From Reticulitermes lucifugus (lineage: Eukaryota > Arthropoda > Insecta > Blattodea > Rhinotermitidae): DNA of 41,682 nt. Below the pieces are notes generated by a model. That model was given only the letters and a program-made list of their open reading frames with translations. It did no database searches and was not told the DNA's origin. The DNA lies in contig JAKCWW010004371.1 of the NCBI GenBank assembly GCA_026260175.1, positions 1 through 41,682 of the forward strand. The letters are read 5' to 3'. Of this stretch, positions 22,501 to 34,500 are shown one piece after another (the stretch's first letter is position 1; each line of letters opens with the position of its first letter). Position numbers and translations under genes: made by a program.

Positions 22501-25500
22501 AATTTTTATGTTACTTTTCTTGGTGCAACCCCAAAGTTGCGCACCATATGTCCACACTGGTTTCAGGACTTGTTTATAGAGCAATATTTTGTTGTATATT
22601 GACAACTTGGAATGTCTGCCGAGAAGCCAATACATTTTTCTGAACTGTTGTTTAAGTTCCTCTCTTTTCTTTTTGATGTGCACTTTCCAGCACAGTTTAG
22701 CATCTAATGTCATGCGTAGATATTTTGCATTGTTTTCATGTGGTATTATCTGCTGGTTAATACTCACAGGCAAGTTGTGCAGTGACATTTTCTGAAGATG
22801 TGTATATTCTTAGCTAAGGACATATTTGGAACATTTCCCTGTCATTTGCCAAGCCTGCTGTGAAACCTCATTGCCATCTAGAGATATTTCCATGACTATC
22901 GTACAGCTTTAACAACTTTGAAGAAAAATTTGGTTTTAATTAATGTCATGTACGTATTAACATTTTTTGTGCCCTCTATTTTGTTCTTAGTATGCAGTTT
23001 ATGGAAAAGTCTAGCACAGTTTATTGTGGTGCAGTTAAAGGCACAGTAGGGGTGTTAAAACAGGTGATGTATTTGGCAGTGTTTCTGATATTGTCCATAT
23101 GGTGGGAGGCAGCCATTTTCTGCCATGTCAGGAAGGAGTGTTTTTATGTATAAACTTGTGTTATCAAGGTTTCACTGTGAAGTGGTTGATGTAACAAAAT
23201 TTGTTTTTCAAATTGTGTGTTAAACTTGGGGAAAATGACAGAAGCCTCTGAAGTTGGAGCTTGGACTTTACAGACAATTTGTGTTGTTTACACCCTTTAA
23301 CCCTTTAAAGTTGACTATTAACCTGGATTATATTTAAAGGTTCATTTTGTACTGCATAGTAAATGTACACTGTCTCTGTTACAAAAACCAATCAGTTAAT
23401 GCTGTATAGGTATATAATGATTGTTCTGAGAACCATACAGAACGCATAAATGTGCTAAGTGGGCAGAATGTAGAATTTTTTAATGTTAGACTTTGTGGTA
23501 CATGAAGTAATCACTAGGTTGCAAAGGGTTACAGGTGGCTGATTTACAAAAGGTAATGCACTCTAATCAGTTATCAACATAACACAATGTGAAATTATGC
23601 TCTTGTGATTAGGTGAACTGCTGAGAGTTGAATGAAGATTTGTGTAGTTTGGGTAGAAGCTGACAAGCCTTTATAGGCTTGAATCTTAAGTTGTATAAAG
23701 AGGAAATATACTATCTTTCTTACTGTGGCTTCATTGCTGTTTAGTGGAATTGATTTTGGAAAACCTTCATGTTTGAGAGTGTATTAATTAATATACAGGG
23801 TTTTCATGGTGGTGGGAGATTCATGTTGTCTTTGTTTTATTACACCATGTAGCCAGGTAGATGGGTTCCAATGTCTAGCAGGAGTGTACTGCCCCCATTT
23901 TTTACCCTATAAATGGAGGCAGTATATTTATCTGAAATGTTGGGGAGACAACCAGACCATTGTATGAAGTTTGGGGTTGTTGATGGAGTGATCAGAATAT
24001 TTGGACCTAATAATTAAAGCAACAGGAGGATAGGCAAAATTGTGTAATGAGGAGCTGTGTGATGTGTACTCTTTACCAGCTGCTGTTGATACAGTCTGAT
24101 TGAATAGGATGAGATGAATGGAGCATGTAGCACGCGTGAGGAGATCGGAAGTGCATTCAGTATTTGGTTGAAAACCTCAAGTGATGAGACCATTTTCGAG
24201 AACTAGGCGTAGGAAAGGTCATATTAAACCGATTATAGAAATGGACTGAGGGTGTTGACTGATTTATATGGCACAGGGTAGGATCCAGTGGCAGTCTTTT
24301 GAACATGGTAATGTACTTCTCTTATTCTATAAAATGTGGGCAGTTTCTTGACTGAATGATTGTCATTTTCTCAGGAAGGATACTGCTCCATATAGTTGGT
24401 CTGAAATTTCGATGTGCAGTGTGTTTTGTATGGGTGAAAGAGTTTTGCTGCCGTGACTGAGTATCCATCTTGGGGTGATGGCAGAAACCTGTTACTTGTG
24501 GGATGTGTTCAAGAAAATTAGCAGTAGGATGGCCTTGGTTGTTCTGCAAGTTGGTTTCTGCCTTTACAGCACTTCATGTGACATGCTTTAGGCAAGAGCC
24601 ATAAATGATGCCAGTGCATTACTGGCTTAGTCTTGACTTACGTTTTGGACATTCTGATACTGATGGCAATTACTCCTTTGGTTGTAATGCGATATTGTGA
24701 TAATGTGCGAAGGTAAGAATTCAAGCGACAGAAACATTTTTGTCAGATTATTTAAACTAAAATACTGTTAGTTTGTTGGGAATATACTCATGAAGGGAAG
24801 GTTTTGTTCTTGTTAATTTTTTTTATTTAAAATGTGTAAGAGGTGTGTTGCAGATTATTGGTGAACTTTGGAATTTCAGAGTGTGTTTTGATTATTTCCT
24901 AATGCACTTGCAATAATTAGTTTTGTTAGCACTAATTTTTTCCACCAATGTGAGTGTACAACAGGAAGTTTTTTTTGTCATGGCCAAGAATGTAATTTGG
25001 TCTTATGCTTTTACAGGTGATGTTCGTGTTAATGGAGAAGTGAATGGTTCTTGTGAAGACGAGATGGAGATGTGTGAGAATGTTCCACAGCATGACACCA
25101 TTGTCACAAAATCATTGACGGGTGATGCCGTGAGTGATAAAAGTGTAGATATTAGTGAAAACTCTCTTTCAGATAATGGAAGTAACTGTAGTAAGGATTT
25201 TAATAATGCAGAAAACTCTGTCAGTGAAGGGGAAGATTTGAAAGTGCCTAGCAGTAAAAATGTGAGTGACTCAGAAATGTGCAAGGATTTGGGAACTGAA
25301 GTGCCTAGGGATCAGGATGAAGAGGAGGATGAAGAGGAGGAAGAGGAAGAATATGATGAAGATGATGAAGATGATGAAGGTGGTGTTGAAGATGAAGTGA
25401 AAGACTTTATAAATGAAGACGTAGATAAGAATGATGAAATGGAAGTTGAGAAGAGTGGTTTAGATGACAATGAAACTCCAGGGCATGATGCTCTCAGTGA

Positions 25501-28500
25501 TGCTGATGATATGTTAGATGAGGAAGCTATGGATACAGACATTGGTAAAGAGATTCCAAGTCCAGCAAATAACCATGTAAGATCCGAAGATGACGCAGGT
25601 TCAGATGCAGAAACATATGACGAAGCTGAACATCATGATATATCTGAGGATAGGAAAGAACAATTGTTAGCCAGTAGGGACAAAGATAATGACTTGTGTA
25701 ATTTAGACAGTAAGGTCCTAGATCGTGAATGTGATGAGAATGTTAGCAATGAAATTAAACAAACCGAAAATGCTAATCATATAGGTAGCTTTAAAGAAGG
25801 AGGTGGTAGTGATAATGAAGGAGATAGTTCTAAAGAGAAATGTGTTAGTCGTGAAAGGGGTGGTGATGTTTCCAAGGAAGTATCTGACATTGTTAAAGAG
25901 GGTATGAAGCCAGTTAATACCATAAGTCTAGATGTTGAGGAAATTAGTAATGATTCCATGAAATCTTCAAAATCAGTAAAATCTCCCAGAAATGAGGGTT
26001 CTGAAGGTAATTGTGAGGCTGCAGAAAAGGAAGATGATAAGAAAGATGGAGACACAGATGCATCAGATTTAAAGGGTGGCGATACCCCAGGAAAGGTCAA
26101 AAAGTCTCGTAAGAGTTCAGTTGTACTGAATGTGACACCTCGCCGTAGCTCCCGAAATCTCAGCAAAGCTCAAAAGAGCTATGTAGAGAAGGAGGAGGAC
26201 CCTGATATAGAGGAGATCACACCAGTGGATCCTTTGGCTGATCCTCTTTCAACAGATCCTTTCCGTGATGACAAGGAAAACAGTAAGGCACGCAGTACAA
26301 GGAAAACGACAATTGTTGTTAATGATACTAAACGTCTTGTAGAAATAGCTACGGGAACGAAAGGTGTAAAAGGAGGCAAAAAAGAACCCACACTAGTTAT
26401 TATTGATACAAATTCAATTTTGTCAGGCCGTGGACCTGTTCCTGTCTGCCAGGGCCCATCTGCTCCTTCACAAACATCATCTGTTCCAACAGGAACATTA
26501 CCTTCTGTTCCAGCCGCTTCATCATCAGGGTATTCAGTACTGCCAGTTGCTGTACCTGCTCAGGGGATGTATCCTTCACATTCATCTACACGTATGAGTA
26601 GCCCTGTTCTCCAGCCACCACCTCCAGCTCCTAAACCACCTCAGATTCTTCCTACCCTTACAGATGATATGTATGTTGTAGAGGCTCCATCCTTTATAGT
26701 ACCTTATGTATATGAGAAACCACCTATTAAGCCTTTAAAAGAATATATAGAAAAACTAGGAAAAGAAATAGAAGAAATGAAAGAAAGGGAAAGAAAAGAG
26801 AGGGAAGAAAAGGAAGAAAAAGAGAGGCAAGAAAAGGAAGAAAAAGAGAGGCAAGAAAAGGAAGAAAAAGAGAATAATGAAAGGGGAGGAACAGAACAAG
26901 AAAACAAGGAGGAGGAAAAGGATATGGGAGGTGACAGTGAAGCTTTAACAGATGAAAAAGAAACAAATAAGGAAGGTTCTGAAATGAAAACAAAGGAGGA
27001 AGACAGTGATAAAAGAACAGAAGGCAAACGCAGTGACAGTGACGGTGACACTGTTAATTCCAAGGATTTGTCTGATGCAAACCAGAATAAGTGCAAAAGT
27101 GAAGGTGGTGATAAAGACACAAAAGCTAAAGGGATGGAAGGAGAAAGTGAAAGCCAGGTAAAGCCAAATGAAGACAAAAGTGGGGAAGAAAAGAAAGAAT
27201 CTGAAGATCCAAAGAAGAATGAGGAAAGTGTAAGCAGAAATGGCCCTGAAATTCAAAGTTCATTGCCTCTTCCAGGTGAAGACCGGAAAGATAAACATAC
27301 TGACCCTCCTAAACCTATAGAGAAGCACAACAAACCACCTACATATTTTGACAACCCTTTAGGAAAGTTTTTTATACAAATTGGTGTAAACCTTGTTCAG
27401 GAATATGTGCAGACAGAGCTACTTAGATCACAGAAACGGAAACGCGAACGAGATGGTGGAAAAGGAGGGGCAGTGACTCAATTTGCCATCAATTCACTCC
27501 TTAAGAACTTGGAACTAAGCAAGGAAAATAATGAACCATTTCATTTGGAACAGAAGAAGTGTGAGTACTGCAGCTTTAAGACTGAGTCTTCCCTTGTTAT
27601 GGCACAGCATCTTGAAACACCACACATGCGGAATTATGTGTATCGCTGCAATTTCTGCCCATTGGAGGTACGGAGTCCACATGATATCCTTTTTCACATG
27701 GAAGCTGAACATAATGTGCGTGGTAGGTTGGAACGTGCTCCAGCGTTTCATCAATGCCCAAACTGCCCATTTGAGGACAATCAGAAGGGTAAACTGACAC
27801 GTCATTTGTTGTCATGTGCTAAAAAGCACAAACCAGAACGTAATCAGGAACCACCACCAGACTGGGAACCGCCAGCAAAAATTCCACGAGTTTCTCGCAG
27901 TCGCCCAGCTGCGCTTGGACTTGGTGCAGCTGCTTACCAAGCCATGGCAGGGAAGCAAGTTCAACCTCATCATCCTTTACTTCCCAAGTTGGTACCATCA
28001 CCTTCTCTGGCATCACCAGGACTGGGACGTGGCAGAGGAAGACCCCCTATACATGCACGATATAACATGCCAGACATGAAGGTACCTCCTCAACGTGGAG
28101 TTGTATCTGCTCCAATCAGACAAGGCAAGTGCATAACATGTTTTTCCAGCCCTGTTCCTTTCCTGGGCTGATATTGGCTCCATTTATACAAGCAGTATAA
28201 CTTACCTAGAAAATCAGACAGGCCTGTGAAGTGGGTACTGAATTTTCAGCCAGATTTATGTACCGTATCACTTCTCACAACATTTATTCATTCACTTAAG
28301 TAGAAGCAGAGATATGTTCTCAGAGTCTCCTTTTGCTAATCTCTCCCAGCTTGATAATTTATCTGCTTAGGTTTCTTTGAGGCCAGTGCTTCTTGATGTT
28401 GCAATTTTGAAATGTCATTTTATGGCTAATGTTACAGTAATACATGTCAATGAGTATGTTCCCGAGATAAACGGGAATAGCAGAATTTCAGAATAAGATG

Positions 28501-31500
28501 ATGGGCTGTGTTTGATGTATGAACTCTTTTAGTGAATTACATATTAAGTCTCTTATCACAGCATTTGCTCTTCAGTTTACATTTCTAGCAACATTTATTG
28601 TTTATATGGGAAGCATGGGTGTGTGTGGAAAATGCCAGTATAATGATGATATGTGCAGAATGTGATGTAGAGAGTGCACCACGGTAGAAATCTAGGAAAG
28701 GAAATGTGAATTTGCTGGGATATAAGAAGGCTCCCATCACAGTGTTCAGTTTTCAGGAAAATACCTGTACCAAATGTGTTTAACTTTGTGTATGATTATT
28801 AGGTGACCCCTATGTTTCAAGTGATGAATTAGGGAAAAATCCTCGTCTTATTCGGGTGAATGTGGTACGTAAGAATAAATTGGAAGCATGACTCCAAATA
28901 GAAAATTAGTAAGTGGAGGGATGATCCCCCTCCTCCCCACATACTCCCACCCACCCGTCTGTGATTGGAACTGTGGATAAGTCAGTGGTACAAAGCAGTA
29001 TGCAATTCACAAAGTGTATGTTATTTCAGATTTTTTTTGGGTTGGTAACAATTGAATGTCTTGGCTTGATAACTTCAGAATGATACACAATGCTGTGATT
29101 GCTACTAGAAGTGGACTGGAGTGTTTTACTTGGTATGTGTAGGTGTTGTGATTCTCATTGTCTTTTTTTGTGTATGAAACAGGGATGATGTATCGGCCTT
29201 CAGGATCAGGCACTCAGCCCCAGATGTTACTTCCTGCTACATATCAGATTGCAGGCAGTCAGATCTACCAGGTTAGTATTGGGACTTGTACTCATGCTGC
29301 ACTGGTTTTGTGTTGTGTTTTACCACATTATGTCATGGTGAAGGTTGCTGAATTGAGGACTTTGCATTTCTTGGTATGTCTTCATTGTCTGTGATATAGT
29401 TATTAACAGAAACCATTCCACAAACAGAGTTTTACTAAGATTTGGGGTAAATATAGTAAAATTGTTAATGATAATGATGTTCTGTGTTTATGGTATTCAG
29501 TTTCATCTTAGTCTTATGTTTTTCTGGTAAAGTATGTTTAATAGTATCTTCTCATGGAAGCAAGTAAAACACTTTGTATTATGCAAGGTTATTTTAAAAC
29601 TGTTCATTGTGTTGGGTTTAATTATTGTATTACATGACAGTGGTTTTTCATTTTCTCACCACTTGAAAGCTGCTAGTGACAATTTGAATACCGTATGTGA
29701 CACCATAAATGTATTTCGAAAATTTAAATAAAATGACCCATATCTTAAAACTTGTAGTCTGGCAGGTGTATGAGGGTGAGGAAAGTGGCAGTCAAGTAAG
29801 ACTTCCCTGCTGATCTGAGACTATCTGTAGAAGAATTTATAAAGTGTTGTATCTAGTAGTGGTATTACATCAGATGACCTTGGCAGTCACAGAGATAGTA
29901 AAAATGGCATCCAGAAGTATTACCAAATCATTTTCATAAAATGTTGTCAGAGTTGGTCTTTATTTATTTAATTTATACTGGCCTTCTCTTGATTTCCATA
30001 TTTAAGGAAAATTACAAAAAATAAGTCAGCACAGGAGGTGTGACTGTCACTAGTTTCTGAGCATGGGAAGGGTTAAATTAGAAAAAAAAACTAATTAGAT
30101 ACTGGTTGTCTTAGGTGGTGGGGAGCCAGGGTCAAATGATGCCAGTGGTACCTGGTAGTCTCCCTTCCGTGCCTCGCCTCACAGTAATGCCACCAAGTTC
30201 TGCTAGCAGTTCTCCTTCAGCACCGACGCCTGTTGCTTTGGTGCCTAATATTGCAGCTGGTAACAATTCCATCACTATACAGGTAAAGTCCAGAATTTCT
30301 GATTTGCATTTTCATTGCTTGTAATGTTGGTGTATCACCTTTTGTTGGAGTACTGAAACCTTGTTTGCCATACATGGTATTTCTGTGATTTAGCTTTTCA
30401 GTTTTTCTGTTTTGTGACTCAGCACATTCAAGGTACATTTGAAATACGTACCAGGTGGCTGGGATAGCATATTTGGTATAGCAACTCATTATGTGCTTGG
30501 TGGTTTGGGGTTCAGAACCTAGTAGGGGCGAGATCTTCCACCCCTCTGTACTGGCTCCGAGGGCCACCCAGCGTGCCATACAATGGGTACTGGGGCTCTT
30601 TCCTGGTGGTAAAGCAGCCAGACGTTGACCACCCAGCTCCATCTGGCACTAATGCTAAAGAAAGGGTAGAGCTAAATGTTTGTCTCTTCTCTGTGCCTTC
30701 ATGGCATGTTACAAGGTGAACTTTTTAAATTCTTGAAACATATACCAGTTTGCAAGATAAACCCAAGAAGTTTCAGTTTGATGTCTTATTTGTAGCTTGC
30801 TCTGCATTCTGGCTACTAGGTAGAGATACATTTGTCAACTTCATAGCATAGTGTTGGACCAAAAAAGGCACTGAGTGTGGTAGGTTTTGTGATGATGTAA
30901 TGAGAGTTTTGGCATAAGTGAGGGTGGGATCTGCCAAGTAAATGATCATCTATCGTGTAGCCAAGTGTGTCAAACCAAGATGGAAAGACTGTTTGTTATC
31001 TTGTATGAATTTAATAATAGTAGCTACTAACACTTGCTGTTTAGGGCCCATATTTTAACAAGAAAGGAAAGCCATTGGCTCTAGTTTGGCATAAAAGCAT
31101 GTGCACCAAAGCAAAAAAGTAGGGCGTAGACTGTAGCGTTTGATGATGATGATGATGATGCCACCTGTCTGTTCCTGAAGGAGAAATTGTACAAGGTACA
31201 AAATGTTGTCACCCAAGTTGTGTGCAGTGTGGTTTGCATTGAAAATGGTGACATAACTCATAATACATTGCCTCTGTTCAAATTTGACCTTACCACATCC
31301 TGACACAGTTCATTTGTAAAAAGTGTGTGTGGGTGGATGGGTGGTATTGCCCTGTGTTCTGTACGGTGTTATTGTCAAACATAATTTGCCATAGCTGGGA
31401 TTTTAGCATGATGATGTGTGATTATATTATATTTAAATGGTATTCAAGTTTATTTTATTATTCACTTCGCTTGAGTTGAGGGACAGGATTTGTGTAGGAT

Positions 31501-34500
31501 CTGTCGAGTACAGGAAAGAACATAAATTGAGTGACAGAAAGTGGGAGAGAATCTTCTGTAACTGTAAATTGAATGGACTACATTTCTGTACATTTTCGTT
31601 TTGAATTAGCAGATTAGCACACATAGTTCTGGTAACCTGTAATTGTCAGCCAGTGTATTCTAATTGTGAGTATGTTTTAAGGGTTGTTCGTGATTGTGAT
31701 ATGTTAAACAGAGTGCTAACAGCAAGAATCCTGCAGCTAAGCTGCTACAGCAGCCTAGTATCTCTATTACCCCTCTGCCACGACAACCAACAGGCATTGC
31801 TCCAGGCAATCCAGCCCATGCTAAACACGGAACACATCCTGGTGGCAAGGCTACCTTTGTCATCTGTGAAATATGCGATGGATACATTAAGGTGGAGTAC
31901 ATTTGGTTCTCATTTAGGTTATACCTTGTGATGTAACATTTTTTTACCTTACCCACTATAATTTTGTAAGACTGTTGTGACCAACAAAGAGAAGTGTCCT
32001 GTTAAAATATTTCATTGATTTCATAAATTTTTTAATTTTTATGTAGAGTGGCATGTTTCATTAATTGACTGCATAACACTGATAAATATGTGTGTTAAGT
32101 GCAGTGTTTAATTTGGTATATAATAGTGTGCATTGTGCTGCTTGCTGCCTCAAAACTTTTTCAGTAGCTCAGTTAAAAGGGATTCAAAATAGTTGTGTAT
32201 AGGATAGTAATCCATTTCCAGTCTTGGCAGCTAGAAGGTTCCTGGAAAATGCCTTCGTCACCCTTCATCAATTTTCTTTTTCCTTGTCTGCTGTAAGATT
32301 TTGTATTTTTCACCACAGGGCCTCATTTGTGTCATAATAATGACTGACAGTGGAAATATGACTTATTTGTGGTTTTGTCTCTGTAATTACATAGAAATGC
32401 AATTAATGGCAATGAAATGATTTGACACTATGTGTGTGAATGTGCTTTTATGTTGGCCCATGTGATGAGTAACTGAAATTTTTATGCCTTGGCAAGCATA
32501 TACAGGACAGCTTTTAATTGGTTTTCATTCACTGAGTATTTTTAGAACAATTCTGAAGGGTATGTAAGGCCTGTTTCATGTCACAGCTCCACTCTGTTGC
32601 ATATTTGGAATTTAGATTGCTGACCTAACAAAGGACATTAAAACTTCCCATATTACTGAGAAGCTTAACTTTACACAAATCACAAGTGGGTGAATGCAGT
32701 CTCATATACCACTCTCAGGAAACTTGGCTGGAAGCAGTTATATATATAAAAAAAAGAAGTAATTAGAATATTCATCCATATTGTTTGCCTGGGTCCGGCT
32801 GTTATGTGTGAAAGAGGACTACTGCCAGTGGATGACTGAGAACTGGGCATTCTTTCAAAATTAACAAGATTCTGGCCAATAGAAAATACAGCACAGCACA
32901 TATTGAAAATATGATTGAACATCCGGAAAATTAGTGCAAGATATCTAAACAAAAAAATAATTAGTATAGTTATATGAGAAAGATGGTGCCATAGGACATG
33001 GCTGCACAACTCACGGGTGCCAGGTTGCCTGGGCAACTAGATTTTCTGTGGTGGTGCCAAATATTTGTGGGTTCTTGTGTGGAACGTGCTTCATATCACC
33101 CTCTAGTACCTAGAATTTTGAAGTGGCTCGAAGATTTCTGGAAAATTTGTACACCCCTGCCATAGGATGTCAGCTGTATTATACTGTAGTATCAGCTGTA
33201 TTAGTCTTTAAAAAGCTGTCAGAACTAGTCACCACTGTATTTAGAATTGTTCACCTGTTTTTCCAGCGGGTGACAAAAGGATTGTATTACAGATATTTAA
33301 TTGCATAAAGATTAAGGTGCCATTGAAGACAGTTTATTTTCTAAGTAAAAAGTGTTGAAAAACGGGTAAAAATTTGGCTACTTCTATTCCAGTTTTTATA
33401 GACCGTTTCTGATGTGTCATTTACAGGACTTGGAACAACTACGTAATCACATGCAATGGATACACAAAGTGAAAATCCATCCTAAAATGATATACAATAG
33501 ACCACCTCTGAACTGTCAGAAGTGTCAGTTCCGTTTCTTTACGGACCAAGGCCTGGAACGCCATCTACTGGGATCACATGGACTTGTTACTTCCAGCATG
33601 CAGGAAGCTGCAAATAAAGGCAAAGATGGCGGGCGTTGTCCGGTTTGTGGCAGAGTAAGTATTGTAGAAGCTTATTTCTCAAAATATGTAGTGTTTGAAA
33701 TGTTAAGCCAAGAATTAGTACATAGTTGCCTGCATTGTAACATTTAATTTTAGAAAACAGTTGAAATTTTGGTTTGTGGAGATAAATTTTTGGCTATATA
33801 GTTAGGTAAATGTGTGATGAATGAAATATTAAGGAATTTGTGATGGCTTTTTGCAGGTGTATCAGTGGAAATTGTTAAATCATGTAGCTCGAGACCATAA
33901 CATGACTTTGAAGCCTGCTCACCTCTCCTACAAGTGCACGGTGTGTACAGCCACATTTGGAATGTACAAACAGTTTGAAAATCATGTTTATTCAGCTCAT
34001 AGTGTTGTTGCAAAACGGGTAATGGATAAAAAGACCCCGCAAGTTCCTCGACCACCACAACAAAGTGATGCAATTTTGAAGCCCCTGAAAATAAATGATG
34101 AAATAACAATAATACCCCAACCAGCTCGGCCACGTCCTGGTCCAGCTAGTCGCACAGGAGCCATACCTGCATGGATGCAAGAACAAAACCCTCCTAGTAA
34201 GGTTCATGCATGTGAGAATTGTGAAGCAACATTTGATGGTCCAACAGGATTTTCACAGTATGTGAGCCATGTAAGAAGGCGTCACCTACGTCGTTGTGGC
34301 GTGAAATTATGTCGACTCGACGGGTGCCCGACATGTAAGCAAAGACATGTTACACAAGCTATGCTAGATTTCTTGGAGGAGCAGAAAGAAGGCGTAGACG
34401 TTATTGAGCTCTCAGATGATGAAGTAGTTATAGCTGGTCAGGGTCGTAATGAAATTACTATCACAAAGGTTTCATGTGCTCCTGGACCAAGGCGTTTCAA

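Larger units (their letters stand above)
16554..25016 (+). other. MEP-1 intron 1 (8.46 kb) with repeat insertions
   Basis: Introduced by CAG|GTACAGG and closed by TTTTACAG; phase 1. It is CpG-poor and holds LINE tails at 21600-21920 and 24110-24400, a Jockey fragment on the minus strand at 22150-22870, a 25-bp perfect tandem duplication (17351-17400), sequences ending in TTAACCC/GGGTTAA, and a repeat at 19670-20020. In the rest (16554-17000, 17780-19660, 20030-21590, 22880-24100, 24410-25016) I see no exon, RNA gene or recognisable element; the short open frames there look random. Confidence 0.8.

Noticed and set aside
26704-27177. 157-codon minus-strand open frame rich in Ser, Phe and Leu, and other antisense frames at 25003-26391 and 27515-27819
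   Set aside because: They are shadows of the Glu/Lys-rich MEP-1 coding exon 2; low-complexity composition mirrors the sense strand and there is no family signature.
29158-29394. Independent small proteins from frames over exons 3, 4 and 6 (29158-29394, 30115-30324, 33412-33747)
   Set aside because: They are MEP-1 exons read on into introns; the splice-bounded parts join in phase.
31722-31891. Alternative acceptor for exon 5 after CTAACAG (31722)
   Set aside because: In the phase left by exon 4 it gives CAA GAA TCC TGC AGC TAA, a stop after five codons.
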